Positions 51,925 through 61,081 are shown, numbered from the stretch's first letter. The stretch: 64,000 nucleotides of DNA from an uncultured Halobacteriovorax sp. (GCA_913061265.1 CAJXVS010000001.1:124001-188000); one strand, 5' to 3'. A program made the numbers and translations. Notes: generated by a model not told the origin, from the letters alone.

Positions 51925-53134
51925 TCTTGGCCCTTGGTAATATAAGATGAAGAACAAGGCCAAGGATTGAGGCCAGCCCAACTCCTTTTAAAGAAACTGA
52001 TCCCGCGCTTAAAGTCATCCCACCAATTCCCGTTACTAGCATAATTGAGAGTACCGCCATATTTCTCGGCTGGTGAAGGTCTTCTTTTGTTTTCATTAAG
52101 AGGCTAAGACCAATAACGATTATATTTCCAAAGAGAAGAATAAAGAGTCCTCCCATAACTGGAACAGGAATCGTCTGTAAGAAGGCTCCAAGCTTTGAAA
52201 CAAAGCTTAAGATAATGGCGCTTACAGCGGCGAAGGTCATAATCTTTGGATCAAAAGCACGTGTTAAGGCCACGGCACCTGTGACTTCTGAGTATGTCGT
52301 GTTTGGTGGACCACCAACGAGGCCTGCAAATAAAGTGGCGATTCCATCTCCCATGAGAGATTTATGAAGGCCTGGCTCTTTTGCGAAGTCTTTTCCTGTC
52401 ACACTTGAGATGGCGCTTATATCGCCATAGTGCTCAATGGCCGGGGCAATAGCTATGGGAAGGATAAAGAGGATGGCCTCTAGGTTAAAGACTGGTAGGA
52501 CGAACTTAGGAATAGAGATAAAGCTAGTACTGGTAACGGCTTCGAAGTTTACGACTCCTAGGATTAAAGCGAGTAGGTAGCCACAAGTTAAACCTATTAA
52601 GATTGAAGAGAGCTTAAAGAAGCCTTTTCCCCAAATCGACGCGATCACTGTAGTGGCTAAAGTAACAAAGGCCAAAAGATAACTTTGGGAGGCTCCGACT
52701 AATTGAATGGATCCGTCTCCTGCTTTTCCCATGGCCATATTAACGGCGACTGGAGCTAGGATAAGACCTATCAACATAATGATAGGCCCCGTAATTAAAG
52801 GCGGAAGAATCTTTTCAAGAAAGTCATTGCCTTTAATTCTGATAACAAAACTGAGAATAAGGTAGAAGACGCCCGCTGCCGCAAGCCCACTAAGAGTTGA
52901 TGGCAGGCCCCATGTCTTTGTTCCGTAAACGATGGCAGGAATAAAAGCAAAACTACTTCCTAAGAAAACGGGGATAGATCTTTTTGTACAAAGCTGAAAG
53001 ATAAGTGTCCCAACTCCAGCTGTAAAAAGAGCAATATTTGAATCCATTCCAGTAAGAAGAGGAACAAGTACAAGGGCACCGAAGGCCGTAAAAAGCATTT
53101 GTAAACCTAAGACGGTTTTCTTAACAAGTTCCAT
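51917..53134 (-). CDS. uraA: NCS2-family uracil/xanthine permease, UraA-like
   Basis: The 405-residue membrane protein has the NCS2 features: LQMLFTAFGALVLVPLLTG near 11-29, IPVFLGSSFAFIPAIVYG near 53-70, AIAPAIEHYGDISAIS near 228-243 with the substrate-binding Glu and His, and GLVGGPPNTTYSE near 271-283. About 12-14 hydrophobic stretches are present. The short length and the neighbouring uracil phosphoribosyltransferase-like gene 8 bp upstream favour uracil uptake coupled to protons. The start at 53134 follows AGGA. Confidence 0.9.
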   Translation of the reverse strand: MELVKKTVLGLQMLFTAFGALVLVPLLTGMDSNIALFTAGVGTLIFQLCTKRSIPVFLGSSFAFIPAIVYGTKTWGLPSTLSGLAAAGVFYLILSFVIRIKGNDFLEKILPPLITGPIIMLIGLILAPVAVNMAMGKAGDGSIQLVGASQSYLLAFVTLATTVIASIWGKGFFKLSSILIGLTCGYLLALILGVVNFEAVTSTSFISIPKFVLPVFNLEAILFILPIAIAPAIEHYGDISAISSVTGKDFAKEPGLHKSLMGDGIATLFAGLVGGPPNTTYSEVTGAVALTRAFDPKIMTFAAVSAIILSFVSKLGAFLQTIPVPVMGGLFILLFGNIIVIGLSLLMKTKEDLHQPRNMAVLSIMLVTGIGGMTLSAGSVSLKGVGLASILGLVLHLILPRAKNV

Positions 53135-53142
53135 AAGGATTC

Positions 53143-53961
53143 CTAAACAAAAGAGTTATTTAATACTTCACCAACTCCGCCGGCGCCAGGGACAATATAC
53201 TGATTATCAGTAAGGCCCCTTTCTTCTTCTGGGAATTCTCCAGGCATTGAATGAAGGGCCCTCGAAGAACTAAGTCCCCTATCTAATCTTATGGCGAAGA
53301 TCTCCACATCAGGATGATCTTTTTGCATTCTTTGAATATATTCAGGAGTCACAATTAAGTGCATGGCCACATACTTAAGGGCCTTACCTTCAACATTTTC
53401 TTTATAGTGACTAATACAATGGCTTAATGATCCACCTGTAGCGCCCATTGGATCGGGAAAAAGAACAATCGCTTTTTCTTGAGGACCACCAATCTTTGAA
53501 CCTGATACATCAACCCCAACAACTTTCCCCTTATCATCAACTTTTCTATTGATATAAAAATGATCCTGTCTGATTCCTTCAAAATTAAAGAGATGATGAA
53601 GTTCTTCAAAACAAATATGACTTGGAAAGATTCCCGCCCGTGCTAGGTTTACGGAAATAAAACTCTGATTTTCTTTTAAAGCAATTCCAGAATAGACGCC
53701 TTCTTTTACTTGATCGATCATTCTCGTATCTAGGCTGACTTCTTCGGTGGGGGCTAAGGTATTGAGAACATTTCTTAGTAAAAAAGTATAGAGGGCCTTA
53801 ATATAAGTATTTAACTGTGGCTGAACTGTCTTTGGGCTCCCTAGTTTTGCCAACATAGAGAGCGAATAAGGGTCCACTAGAATATGAACATTTTCTCCGT
53901 ACTTAGTAGGAACTTGATTGGGAGTATATTTAGTATTGAGATACTGACTATCAGTTGGCAT
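53143..53961 (-). CDS. Uracil phosphoribosyltransferase-like protein
   Basis: The 272-residue protein resembles UPRT, which joins uracil and PRPP to give UMP. The PRPP loop is seen as LFPDPMGATGGSLSH near residues 167-181, preceded by SVNLARAGIFPS near 103-114. It is about 60 residues longer than bacterial Upp because of an N-terminal extension and insertions. The C-terminal uracil-binding motif, normally YIVPGLGDAGDR, is YIVPGAGGVGEVLNN, with both Asp changed, so the base specificity may be altered. It starts the operon with the UraA-like permease gene, which supports a nucleobase salvage role. Confidence 0.85.
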   Translation of the reverse strand: MPTDSQYLNTKYTPNQVPTKYGENVHILVDPYSLSMLAKLGSPKTVQPQLNTYIKALYTFLLRNVLNTLAPTEEVSLDTRMIDQVKEGVYSGIALKENQSFISVNLARAGIFPSHICFEELHHLFNFEGIRQDHFYINRKVDDKGKVVGVDVSGSKIGGPQEKAIVLFPDPMGATGGSLSHCISHYKENVEGKALKYVAMHLIVTPEYIQRMQKDHPDVEIFAIRLDRGLSSSRALHSMPGEFPEEERGLTDNQYIVPGAGGVGEVLNNSFV

Positions 53962-54021
53962 AGGGCTTCCTCATATGAATTTATAGGAGAAAACATACCT
54001 TATTTAGCGCGGCGTTTAAAC

Positions 54022-54048
54022 AAAAAAAGACCCCGAATTCTCGGGGCC
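54022..54048 (-). terminator. Rho-independent terminator of the flagellin gene
   Basis: On the minus strand CCCCGA (54046-54041) pairs with TCGGGG (54036-54031), with a four-base loop, followed by TCTTTTTTT. It lies about 35 bases after the flagellin stop and separates that transcript from the uracil salvage operon. Confidence 0.92.
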
Positions 54049-54079
54049 ATTTTTATAGTTTTTTGGACTAAATTTGAAA

Positions 54080-54913
54080 TTAACCAATAAGCTTAAGAGC
54101 GTTAGCACCTTGAGCATTGGCCTGAGAAAGAACTGATGTACCAGCATTAGTAAGAATACTAAGCTTCGCGTTCTTCGCAGTTTCCGCAGCGTAATCAGTG
54201 TCGCGAATTCTAGAATTTGCAGCATTTAAGTTTTCACTTGAAACCTGTAAGTTCTGAACTGTTGAAGTCAGACGGTTTTGAACTGCACCTAGTTCTGCTC
54301 GCTGACCTGAAACATTTTGGATAGCAGCATCAATTGACTCTAAACTTTGTTGTGCATTTTCTTTAGAATCAACTCCTAGAGAGTCAACACCAAGCCCAGC
54401 AGCTGTAGAGTTTGTTAATTGTGCGTTGTAAGAGATTCTGTCATTGAAATCATCATTGTTGATACCAATTTGAAAATCATATTTCTCACCTTCACCATTT
54501 AAAAGTTTTTTTCCGTTGAACTCAGTAACCTGAGAAATTCTTTCAACTTCTGATTTTAAGTTTTGATACTCAAGATCTGTAAACTTTCTTTCAGAGTCCC
54601 CTACCGTGTCTGATGAAGACTGGATAGCGAGTTCTCTTAAACGAATAAGGATATTACTAACTTCGTTTAATCCACCTTCAGCTGTCTGAATAAGTGAAAT
54701 ACCATCGTTAGCATTTCTTTCTGCTTGATTTGTTGAACGTACTTGCGCTTTTAGTTTCTCACTAATAGCTAAACCTGCGGCATCATCTGCAGAACGGACA
54801 ATTCTTGATCCTGACGATAACTTACCTAAAGTCTTCGCCTGTTCTGTGTTATTGACACCAAGGGTTCTTCTTGCTGAAAGTGAAGCGACGTTCGTGTTGA
54901 TACGTAAGCCCAT
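54080..54913 (-). CDS. Flagellin
   Basis: The 277-residue protein is the filament subunit. The conserved N-terminal D0/D1 helices are present (INTNVASLSARRTLG near 4-18, LSSGSRIVRSADDAAGLAIS near 32-51, ANDGISLIQTAEGGL near 67-81), as are the C-terminal helices (RIRDTDYAAETAKN near 230-243, ending ANALKLIG). The middle is short, so the variable D2/D3 domains are nearly absent, as in compact flagellins. AAGGAGG precedes the ATG. A long 5' region of about 270 bp up to the divergent gene contains a 10-bp inverted repeat. It is a single-gene transcript. Confidence 0.97.
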   Translation of the reverse strand: MGLRINTNVASLSARRTLGVNNTEQAKTLGKLSSGSRIVRSADDAAGLAISEKLKAQVRSTNQAERNANDGISLIQTAEGGLNEVSNILIRLRELAIQSSSDTVGDSERKFTDLEYQNLKSEVERISQVTEFNGKKLLNGEGEKYDFQIGINNDDFNDRISYNAQLTNSTAAGLGVDSLGVDSKENAQQSLESIDAAIQNVSGQRAELGAVQNRLTSTVQNLQVSSENLNAANSRIRDTDYAAETAKNAKLSILTNAGTSVLSQANAQGANALKLIG

Positions 54914-55034
54914 TGATCCTCCTTGGAAAAAACTGATCCTATTTCCTAGATCTGATCACTCGCCTTGAGCGACCTTAGCTTACTGCTTTTTTTTTTAAAT
55001 TTTGACAGAGCATTATGCGCTGACATAAAGCTTT

Positions 55035-55094
55035 TCGGGTAATTTCTGCAGGTCTTGAGAAAAATTTGCCTTTATTTTGAAAATAATTACCCGA
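55035..55094. promoter_or_regulatory. Widely spaced inverted repeat between flagellin and signalling genes
   Basis: TCGGGTAATT (55035-55044) recurs as its exact complement AATTACCCGA (55085-55094), 40 bp apart. It lies in the only regulatory space shared by the flagellin gene and the divergent 1091-residue signalling gene. It could be two half-sites for looping or tandem dimers, or a long hairpin in the flagellin leader. Clear sigma-28 or sigma-54 promoter boxes were not found. Confidence 0.45.
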
Positions 55095-55185
55095 CAAAAA
55101 CGGTCTTTAAAAATACTCATTTTTAATCCCCTATAAAGGTAAAAGATCTCAATTAAATCCCTCTATTTGGCGATAAGAACAAGGT

Positions 55186-58100
55186 ATGGGAACTAAGCCG
55201 TTAATCTTCTTAAGCCCTTTGTCAGACCGCTTGAAAGAACTTAAAGAATCAATTGAGTCGACTGCTGAAGAAGAAAACATTGAAATATACGATATCGAAT
55301 CTCTTGAAGAGTTAAATCAAGTTATTCCTCATCTTGGTCAGTTCTTATTATTAACGGCCACCCCAAAGTATTGCGCGGCTTTCTTGCAAGCTAACACGAG
55401 GCGGATTAGAAAAGATCAATCCAAAGTAATCCTAGTCACCAATCAATTCTTCTCACCAAAGATCGTCGATAGACTGAACAAGCTTGGGTTAACAGATCTT
55501 ATTCTAGAGTCAGTAGCACCTAAGACTCTCCAGTATAAAGTAAAACTTCAACTTAGATCTATTACGGCACAAAAAGAGGAAGTGGCGGATGTCTTAATCA
55601 AGCAAGACGAAGCTGAAGAAGAAGTTAAAAATGATGTTCGCACTAAGACTGAAAAAGAAGAGAAGCTTCAAAGCTTAAAAGATAAGATCCTTAACTCTGA
55701 AAAAGAAAAGTCCTACCCAGGAAAAGCCTCGCTTGAAATAAAAGAAGATATTGACCCAGATACAGTAGTCGGTGGTTCTAGTGAGACCAGAGAAGGAGAA
55801 ACGGAGAAGCCTAGCGAATCCAAGACTCTACTTGACGTTGAAAGAGAGACGGCCGAGAAGAAGGCTAATCTTCCATGGCATAAAAAAGATGAAGATAATT
55901 TAAAGGCAAAATCAAAGACTGATAAAATAGATAATGTCTGGTCGAATAAAAAAGACTCTGGATCATCAAAGAATGAAGATCAAGGAAATATTGAAGGAAA
56001 GACTTCTACAGACCGGCTAAAAAAAGAAAGAGAAGGATCGAGAGCCGAGAAAGAAGAATCTATTAAAACCCACTGGGGAGGAAGTCTTAAAAATTCTAAG
56101 GCAGATGACTCTTCCGATAAAAGTGAAGAGGATGCCTACAAAGAGCAGATTGATAAACATTATGAAGGATCGACTGAGTCTCCTGATAAGCTCAATCAAG
56201 ACTTTAAAACGGCAGAAAGTAATTTTAAAGAAAATAATATTGACTCCATGACTGGGGAATCAAAAGCAGAAGAGGACGAAGGAAACCTAACTGGTGACTC
56301 CGCTGCCACTAAAATGAACAACGCGGCTATGAAGAATGATTCAAGCTCTGTTGATAAACTCGAAGGTGACTTTAAAGGAAAAAGTAAAGATACTCCGGAC
56401 AATACAAATGGCAATATGCATGGAGAGAGTGAAACTGGAAAGATCAATGATGAGTTACAGGCCAGTGTCGAAGAGCTAAGAAGCTTAAACAAGAATTCCT
56501 CTCTTAAGACAGACCCAACACTAAATTCACTAGAAGACGAAGATCTTAAAGCTGATCTATTAGGCAGTGATCTTTTAGATCGAAACCTAACTAATGACTC
56601 AAGTGCAGACAGTCTTGATAATGAAGCAATGGGAAGCCAGCTGGGGAAAGGAATCAATCAGAATAAAGAAAAAACAAGGCGAGAGTCACTCTTAGATCAA
56701 ATAAAAAAGAATAGAAAGAGCCAGGATAAGAATAAACCGATGGACGGTTTTATGCGCTCACCAAATGCCAAGAAGAACGAAGAGCCAGAAAGTCCAGAAA
56801 ATCCATTCGATGAAATCAAGGCTGCCACCCCTATTGCCCCTAAGAAGCCTGCCTTCTCCGCTTCTGACTTTGCCTCAGACTTATTTGAAGATGATGAAGG
56901 TATTGCTGAGACAGAGAATCAGGAAAATGAAGACTTAGCAGGAAAAGGGGCAGCTGAAGAGTATGAAAATGACCTTGAAGGAAAGAATGATACTGAAGAA
57001 GCCGCTTCTGACTTATCTGGCGATTCAGTTCGAAGTGAAGAACTTGAAGACCTAAAGGGAGACTCAAATATTGCATCCTCTCTTGAAGGCTATAAGGGTG
57101 AATCCTCTGTTGACCAAATTGAAGGTGATGCTCTTTATGGACAAACTAAAGACAGCAAAGGAAGCAGCGAAGAAGAAGCGGAAGTTGCCAAAAAGAAAAG
57201 AAAACTTGAGGAGCTCTACGCTCTCAAAGATAAGAAGCTTCAAGAGCTAAAAGATAAGGCCCGGAAAGCCTCCGCCCTATCAACAGAGGAAGATTATTAT
57301 AAGAAAGACAGAGATTGGGATGAAAAGGCCTTCTCTATGGATTCTGAAAAGATTAAAAAAACAGACGAGAATCTATCCCAGGTTGAATATGGTAGTTCGG
57401 GTCAGGAGAACCTAGAAGCAGTTAATTATGAACGCTCAAAGAACGAGAACTTAACGGCACAAGAATTAGTAAAAAAAGACAGTTACTCTGAAGAGATCAT
57501 GGATCAGAGAAGCCGTCACAAGCGTGAAGAGATTATTCTCGATGACAGCTCCTTAACTGATATTGAAAGAGAGTTAATGAATAGCAATAAAGATTGGGGA
57601 GAGCAGACTATTGATTATAGTAAGCTTAAAGCGGGAGAGAACGCTATTTCAACTGACCGAGAATCAACTGATAAAGAGTTTGATTTTAAGATGACTGAAA
57701 AAGAAGTTGAGAAAGAACAAAAGACATATAAAGGATCCATTATCGATGGTGATCTTCAAGAAGAAGTTGAGGAAGAAGAAGGCGACAAAGTCATTCACGC
57801 TGACTCTAAAGGAATTGAATCCGTCATACAGATCCTAAACCTCTACTTTGATAAAGAGATCAAGCCAAGTCAGGTCTTAAATAGAACGGCTGAACTTATG
57901 AATAAAGAAAAAGGCTTTGGCGTTGTTTCTTTTTTCTATAGAAAGTTTGAAACTGAGGAGTTCTCTGAGATCCTTAATGGCCACAGTCTCTTTAGTAATG
58001 ATCAACGACTAGAGATGTGGGAAGATGATAAGGAGCTTATGGTTAAGAATTGGGCCTCTATTAAGCTTCCGACTTGGAGTGATAAGACCTTTAGGGAATC

Positions 58101-58461
58101 TAAGATCGACTTTATCTATCCTTTTTATGAGGGAGTGGATCACTTAGGTTTTGCCGTCGTTAACTTTTCTCATGGAATGAAAAGTGAGAATGCCCAAAGA
58201 ATTGAGATCACTCTTGAAGCCGCAAGAGCCGTTTATTTAACGCAAAGACATAATGAAAACGGTGACGAGGCTATCTACTCAGAAAGGAAGACGATTAGAG
58301 AGGAAGAAGCACACACAGAAGAAAAAGGATTTATGAAGGGATCTGATAATTTAATCTTTTTAGAAAAAGAAAAAGCTAAGAAGAAAGCGATAGAAATTGA
58401 ACGTGAAAAAGAAGAGAAGCCAGGGCTCGTTAAGAAGCTTTGGAATAGGATGTTTGGATAA
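55186..58461 (+). CDS. Large signalling protein: receiver-like domain, 13-residue repeats, GAF-like domain
   Basis: Residues 1-125 look like a receiver-type alpha/beta domain (KPLIFLSPLSDRLKEL, then strands QFLLLTAT and SKVILVTNQF), but the acidic phospho-acceptor pattern is not evident. Residues ~125-860 are strongly acidic, Lys/Glu/Ser-rich and mostly disordered. They include clusters of a degenerate 13-residue unit with core [D/N]LxG[D/E/K]S: around 354-421 and very regularly around 583-660 (DLEGKNDTEEAAS, DLSGDSVRSEELE, DLKGDSNIASSLE). Residues ~870-1045 form a GAF-like sensor domain. The tail is basic and ends at LWNRMFG. The gene overlaps the HD-GYP-like gene by one base and is divergent from flagellin. 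I know no protein of this architecture. Confidence 0.75.
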   Translation: MGTKPLIFLSPLSDRLKELKESIESTAEEENIEIYDIESLEELNQVIPHLGQFLLLTATPKYCAAFLQANTRRIRKDQSKVILVTNQFFSPKIVDRLNKLGLTDLILESVAPKTLQYKVKLQLRSITAQKEEVADVLIKQDEAEEEVKNDVRTKTEKEEKLQSLKDKILNSEKEKSYPGKASLEIKEDIDPDTVVGGSSETREGETEKPSESKTLLDVERETAEKKANLPWHKKDEDNLKAKSKTDKIDNVWSNKKDSGSSKNEDQGNIEGKTSTDRLKKEREGSRAEKEESIKTHWGGSLKNSKADDSSDKSEEDAYKEQIDKHYEGSTESPDKLNQDFKTAESNFKENNIDSMTGESKAEEDEGNLTGDSAATKMNNAAMKNDSSSVDKLEGDFKGKSKDTPDNTNGNMHGESETGKINDELQASVEELRSLNKNSSLKTDPTLNSLEDEDLKADLLGSDLLDRNLTNDSSADSLDNEAMGSQLGKGINQNKEKTRRESLLDQIKKNRKSQDKNKPMDGFMRSPNAKKNEEPESPENPFDEIKAATPIAPKKPAFSASDFASDLFEDDEGIAETENQENEDLAGKGAAEEYENDLEGKNDTEEAASDLSGDSVRSEELEDLKGDSNIASSLEGYKGESSVDQIEGDALYGQTKDSKGSSEEEAEVAKKKRKLEELYALKDKKLQELKDKARKASALSTEEDYYKKDRDWDEKAFSMDSEKIKKTDENLSQVEYGSSGQENLEAVNYERSKNENLTAQELVKKDSYSEEIMDQRSRHKREEIILDDSSLTDIERELMNSNKDWGEQTIDYSKLKAGENAISTDRESTDKEFDFKMTEKEVEKEQKTYKGSIIDGDLQEEVEEEEGDKVIHADSKGIESVIQILNLYFDKEIKPSQVLNRTAELMNKEKGFGVVSFFYRKFETEEFSEILNGHSLFSNDQRLEMWEDDKELMVKNWASIKLPTWSDKTFRESKIDFIYPFYEGVDHLGFAVVNFSHGMKSENAQRIEITLEAARAVYLTQRHNENGDEAIYSERKTIREEEAHTEEKGFMKGSDNLIFLEKEKAKKKAIEIEREKEEKPGLVKKLWNRMFG

Positions 58462-59477
58462 TGAAAGAATTAAATGAATCTGAATTATTTGAAATTAGCC
58501 TTGATCATCTAAAAGATATCGATGTCTTTCCCTTTCATCTCTATGTCTTTAATCCTAATAAAAAAAGTTATAATCTTTATCTAGAGGCGAATACTCCCCT
58601 CACAGACCAGAAATTAACCTTTATTCAATACATCCTTCAAAGAAAAGGAAAGGTCGCTATTTCAAATGGTCAAAAACAAACCTTCCTCTCTCATATGAAC
58701 TACGAAGACAAAGATATCCCTTCTTTAACTTGTCCCCAGCTCGGTTCATCTGAAGTAAAGGCTGAGGCCAAAATCGTTATTGATTTTGACTTTGAAGATG
58801 AGTTTGTTTCAGCCGATAAAGAAAATGATTATTCCCGTTTGATATCTCAGATGAAAACTGAAGTCAGCGGTTTTAGCCAAAAAATGAGCCATACGATTAG
58901 CCTTGCTCGCTACCTAATTGAAAATCTTTGTGATGAGGATAACTTTACTAATCGAGTGGTTTGCTTATCTTACTTCTTAGCTAAAGAGATAGAGCTTAAA
59001 GATACAGCGAGTTTAGGGGATATCATTGTCTCCTCTTATTTCTATCATATAGGTTTTACTCAACTAGATCTAAAGCATTGTTCTACCCCAAGCTTAACCA
59101 TGGGAGAGCGAATGGGTCATGAAAATAAGAAGCACTTAGGTCTCTCTCAGCATTTGATCAGAAAGTCTGGTGTTGATATCTCTAGCCGTGCAAAAAAAAT
59201 CGTCAATGAGCATCATGAAAGAGTTGATGGAAATGGATACCCGAATCATAAGTCTAAGTACAATATAGAGCCTCTAGCCTTAGTCCTAGGAGCTGCTAGT
59301 CATTTAATAGAGTTCTCAAGTGGTTTGATAGATGGAAACAAACAGCGGATCCTCCCTCTTATCAAGATATATGAAAAGGGTGAGAGAAAGCCTGGTCTAG
59401 AGACAGAATTTGGTGAACATATTATTGAGAATTTAGTTAATTTTGTAAAAAAAGAAATCAAGACCGAAGCGGCCTAA
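58461..59477 (+). CDS. Degenerate HD-GYP-domain protein
   Basis: The 338-residue protein has an N-terminal ~130-residue domain of unknown type and a C-terminal HD-GYP domain. The second half of the signature is good: NEHHERVDGNGYPNHKSK near residues 247-264, then ALVLGAASHLIEF. The first half, normally HDIGK, reads SYFYHIGFTQLD near 191-202, so the metal-binding HD pair is missing. HD-GYP proteins hydrolyse cyclic di-GMP; this one may only bind it or another ligand. It is coupled to the 1091-residue signalling gene by a one-base overlap. Its stop shares CTAA with the convergent phosphoesterase gene. Confidence 0.85.
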   Translation: MKELNESELFEISLDHLKDIDVFPFHLYVFNPNKKSYNLYLEANTPLTDQKLTFIQYILQRKGKVAISNGQKQTFLSHMNYEDKDIPSLTCPQLGSSEVKAEAKIVIDFDFEDEFVSADKENDYSRLISQMKTEVSGFSQKMSHTISLARYLIENLCDEDNFTNRVVCLSYFLAKEIELKDTASLGDIIVSSYFYHIGFTQLDLKHCSTPSLTMGERMGHENKKHLGLSQHLIRKSGVDISSRAKKIVNEHHERVDGNGYPNHKSKYNIEPLALVLGAASHLIEFSSGLIDGNKQRILPLIKIYEKGERKPGLETEFGEHIIENLVNFVKKEIKTEAA

Positions 59478-60610
59478 CGAAACTCGCTAAAGGGATGCTT
59501 GTTCTTACCTTCCCAAAGGTTTAAGGCAATATCTAACTCAGGCTCTTCACTCTTATTATAACGGACATCAATCATGGCATAAGTAAGCCTTGCTTCGTCC
59601 CCACCTTTACCAAATTCCATATTATACATCTTTGTCCATGTCCCAGTGTTGATAAACATTTTTCCATTGGCGTAGGTTCTAAAGACGGGCTCGTGGGTAT
59701 GACCAACAATAAGAGCGAGGACATCGTCTCTCTCATTGATTTCATCCATGGTTAACTCTTCATAGTCTTTCCACAGTTCTAACTCTTTTCTGGCCATCTT
59801 AAAGAGATCAGAGATGGACTTTGTTTGTTTAAAGAAAGTGATGAACCTAACCATTAAGAAATAATAGGCATTCGCTAATCCAAACCTTAGCATATAAAGA
59901 GTATCAAAGATAAAGCCATGAATAAGCATATTCTTTATAGGCCGCACTCCATTGATCCAGTGGCGCTCTTCTTTAAATTTATTAATGATCCTAGTGACGT
60001 AATAAGAACCCCAAGGAGGGAGAAAGTATCTTTTACCATCATCATCTTCAACAATGCATTCTCTAGGATCAAACTGATGGGCCAATTCGTATTCATGCCC
60101 ATGCTTAAGGACAATCCCTTTGATTGGGATATACTCACCTTGATCAAACCGAAATTCAAATTTTTCTCTAGACTCTTCGCTTAATCGCTCAAGAAGCATC
60201 TTCTGAAGCGAGTCAAAGACAAATTCTGCGTCGTGATTACCAATAATAAAGACGATCTTTTTTTTCTTTTGTAATAAGAATTCATCAAGAGCTTTAATGA
60301 CCTCAGGATGAGCGTCGAGGATCATCTTAAGCTTGGCTAAGGAGGCGTCTTCACTCCAAAACTCATCATCATAGTACTTAACAAAAGGAACAGCTAAGAG
60401 ATCAAAGAGGTCGCCGTTGATGATAAGCTTCACTTCACGTCCGGCATAATCCCCGCTTGAATAGAAGTTTAAAAAATCAACTAACTCTGAATCATAATGA
60501 AAATCTTCTAGGTAGTTCCGTCTTTGATTAACAATTGCCCCAGCCCCTAGATGAATGTCTGAAATGACAAGAATGGTCTTGTCGACTTTATCTTTGCGGA
60601 GGAATCTCAT
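59474..60610 (-). CDS. Calcineurin-like metallophosphoesterase
   Basis: The 378-residue protein has all binuclear-metal motifs in order: LVISDIHLGAGA near 14-25, INGDLFDLL near 63-71, IIGNHDAEF near 122-130, HGHEYE near 173-178 and VGHTHEPVF near 303-311. No signal peptide is present. The layout is like UDP-2,3-diacylglucosamine or other phosphatases of this superfamily, but the length is greater than LpxH (~240), so the substrate cannot be named. It overlaps the upstream small secreted protein gene by 23 bp and shares its stop bases with the HD-GYP gene. Confidence 0.88.
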   Translation of the reverse strand: MRFLRKDKVDKTILVISDIHLGAGAIVNQRRNYLEDFHYDSELVDFLNFYSSGDYAGREVKLIINGDLFDLLAVPFVKYYDDEFWSEDASLAKLKMILDAHPEVIKALDEFLLQKKKKIVFIIGNHDAEFVFDSLQKMLLERLSEESREKFEFRFDQGEYIPIKGIVLKHGHEYELAHQFDPRECIVEDDDGKRYFLPPWGSYYVTRIINKFKEERHWINGVRPIKNMLIHGFIFDTLYMLRFGLANAYYFLMVRFITFFKQTKSISDLFKMARKELELWKDYEELTMDEINERDDVLALIVGHTHEPVFRTYANGKMFINTGTWTKMYNMEFGKGGDEARLTYAMIDVRYNKSEEPELDIALNLWEGKNKHPFSEFR

Positions 60611-60956
60611 AAGGCCTTCTACCGGTGATGAGGTCTATCTTTTGAAAGGGAGGAGAAATGGGGATGAAATAGATCACTTCCCTTTTCTTTCGCCTGACAT
60701 TTACAACTTTGAATTTTCCCGGTTCTACTGAAACAAAGTCGATCACTTTCCCATTCTCTCTGACTAATTTAGCTAAACACTTTACTAGAGTTTTATTTTC
60801 AACAATAACCCCTACTTTTGCTTCATCTTTCTTTGGAGCTAAGACTTTTATGCTTTTCTCAAATACTTTTACGATAAAAGCATCACTACGCTCTACAGCT
60901 CCTAAACTAGTCGAGAGTGATATAGAGAAGAGAATGATAAGGAGTTGATTCTTCAT
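60588..60956 (-). CDS. Small secreted protein of unknown function
   Basis: The 122-residue precursor has a signal peptide (MKNQLLIILFSISLSTSLG, cleavage near residue 19). The mature part is Lys/Val-rich with predicted strands and one Cys (VKCLAKL), and ends RRPYEIPPQR. No family is recognised. It overlaps the metallophosphoesterase start by 23 bp, so the two genes are cotranscribed, although one product is exported and the other is not obviously so. Confidence 0.65.
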   Translation of the reverse strand: MKNQLLIILFSISLSTSLGAVERSDAFIVKVFEKSIKVLAPKKDEAKVGVIVENKTLVKCLAKLVRENGKVIDFVSVEPGKFKVVNVRRKKREVIYFIPISPPFQKIDLITGRRPYEIPPQR

Positions 60957-61081
60957 TAGATCTATCTTATCGAATTTACGTTAGTTGCGTTTAGAACTGG
61001 TAAGCTTTGCCTGACTTAGAGGAAGATCTCTTAAAGCTAAGAAGCCTAAACACCTGACCGAAAAGATAGGTGGAGGCATTT

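Noticed and set aside
55169-55176. GGCGATAA as a sigma-28 -10 box for the 1091-residue gene
   Set aside because: It ends only nine bases before the start codon and has no TAAA box at the right distance.
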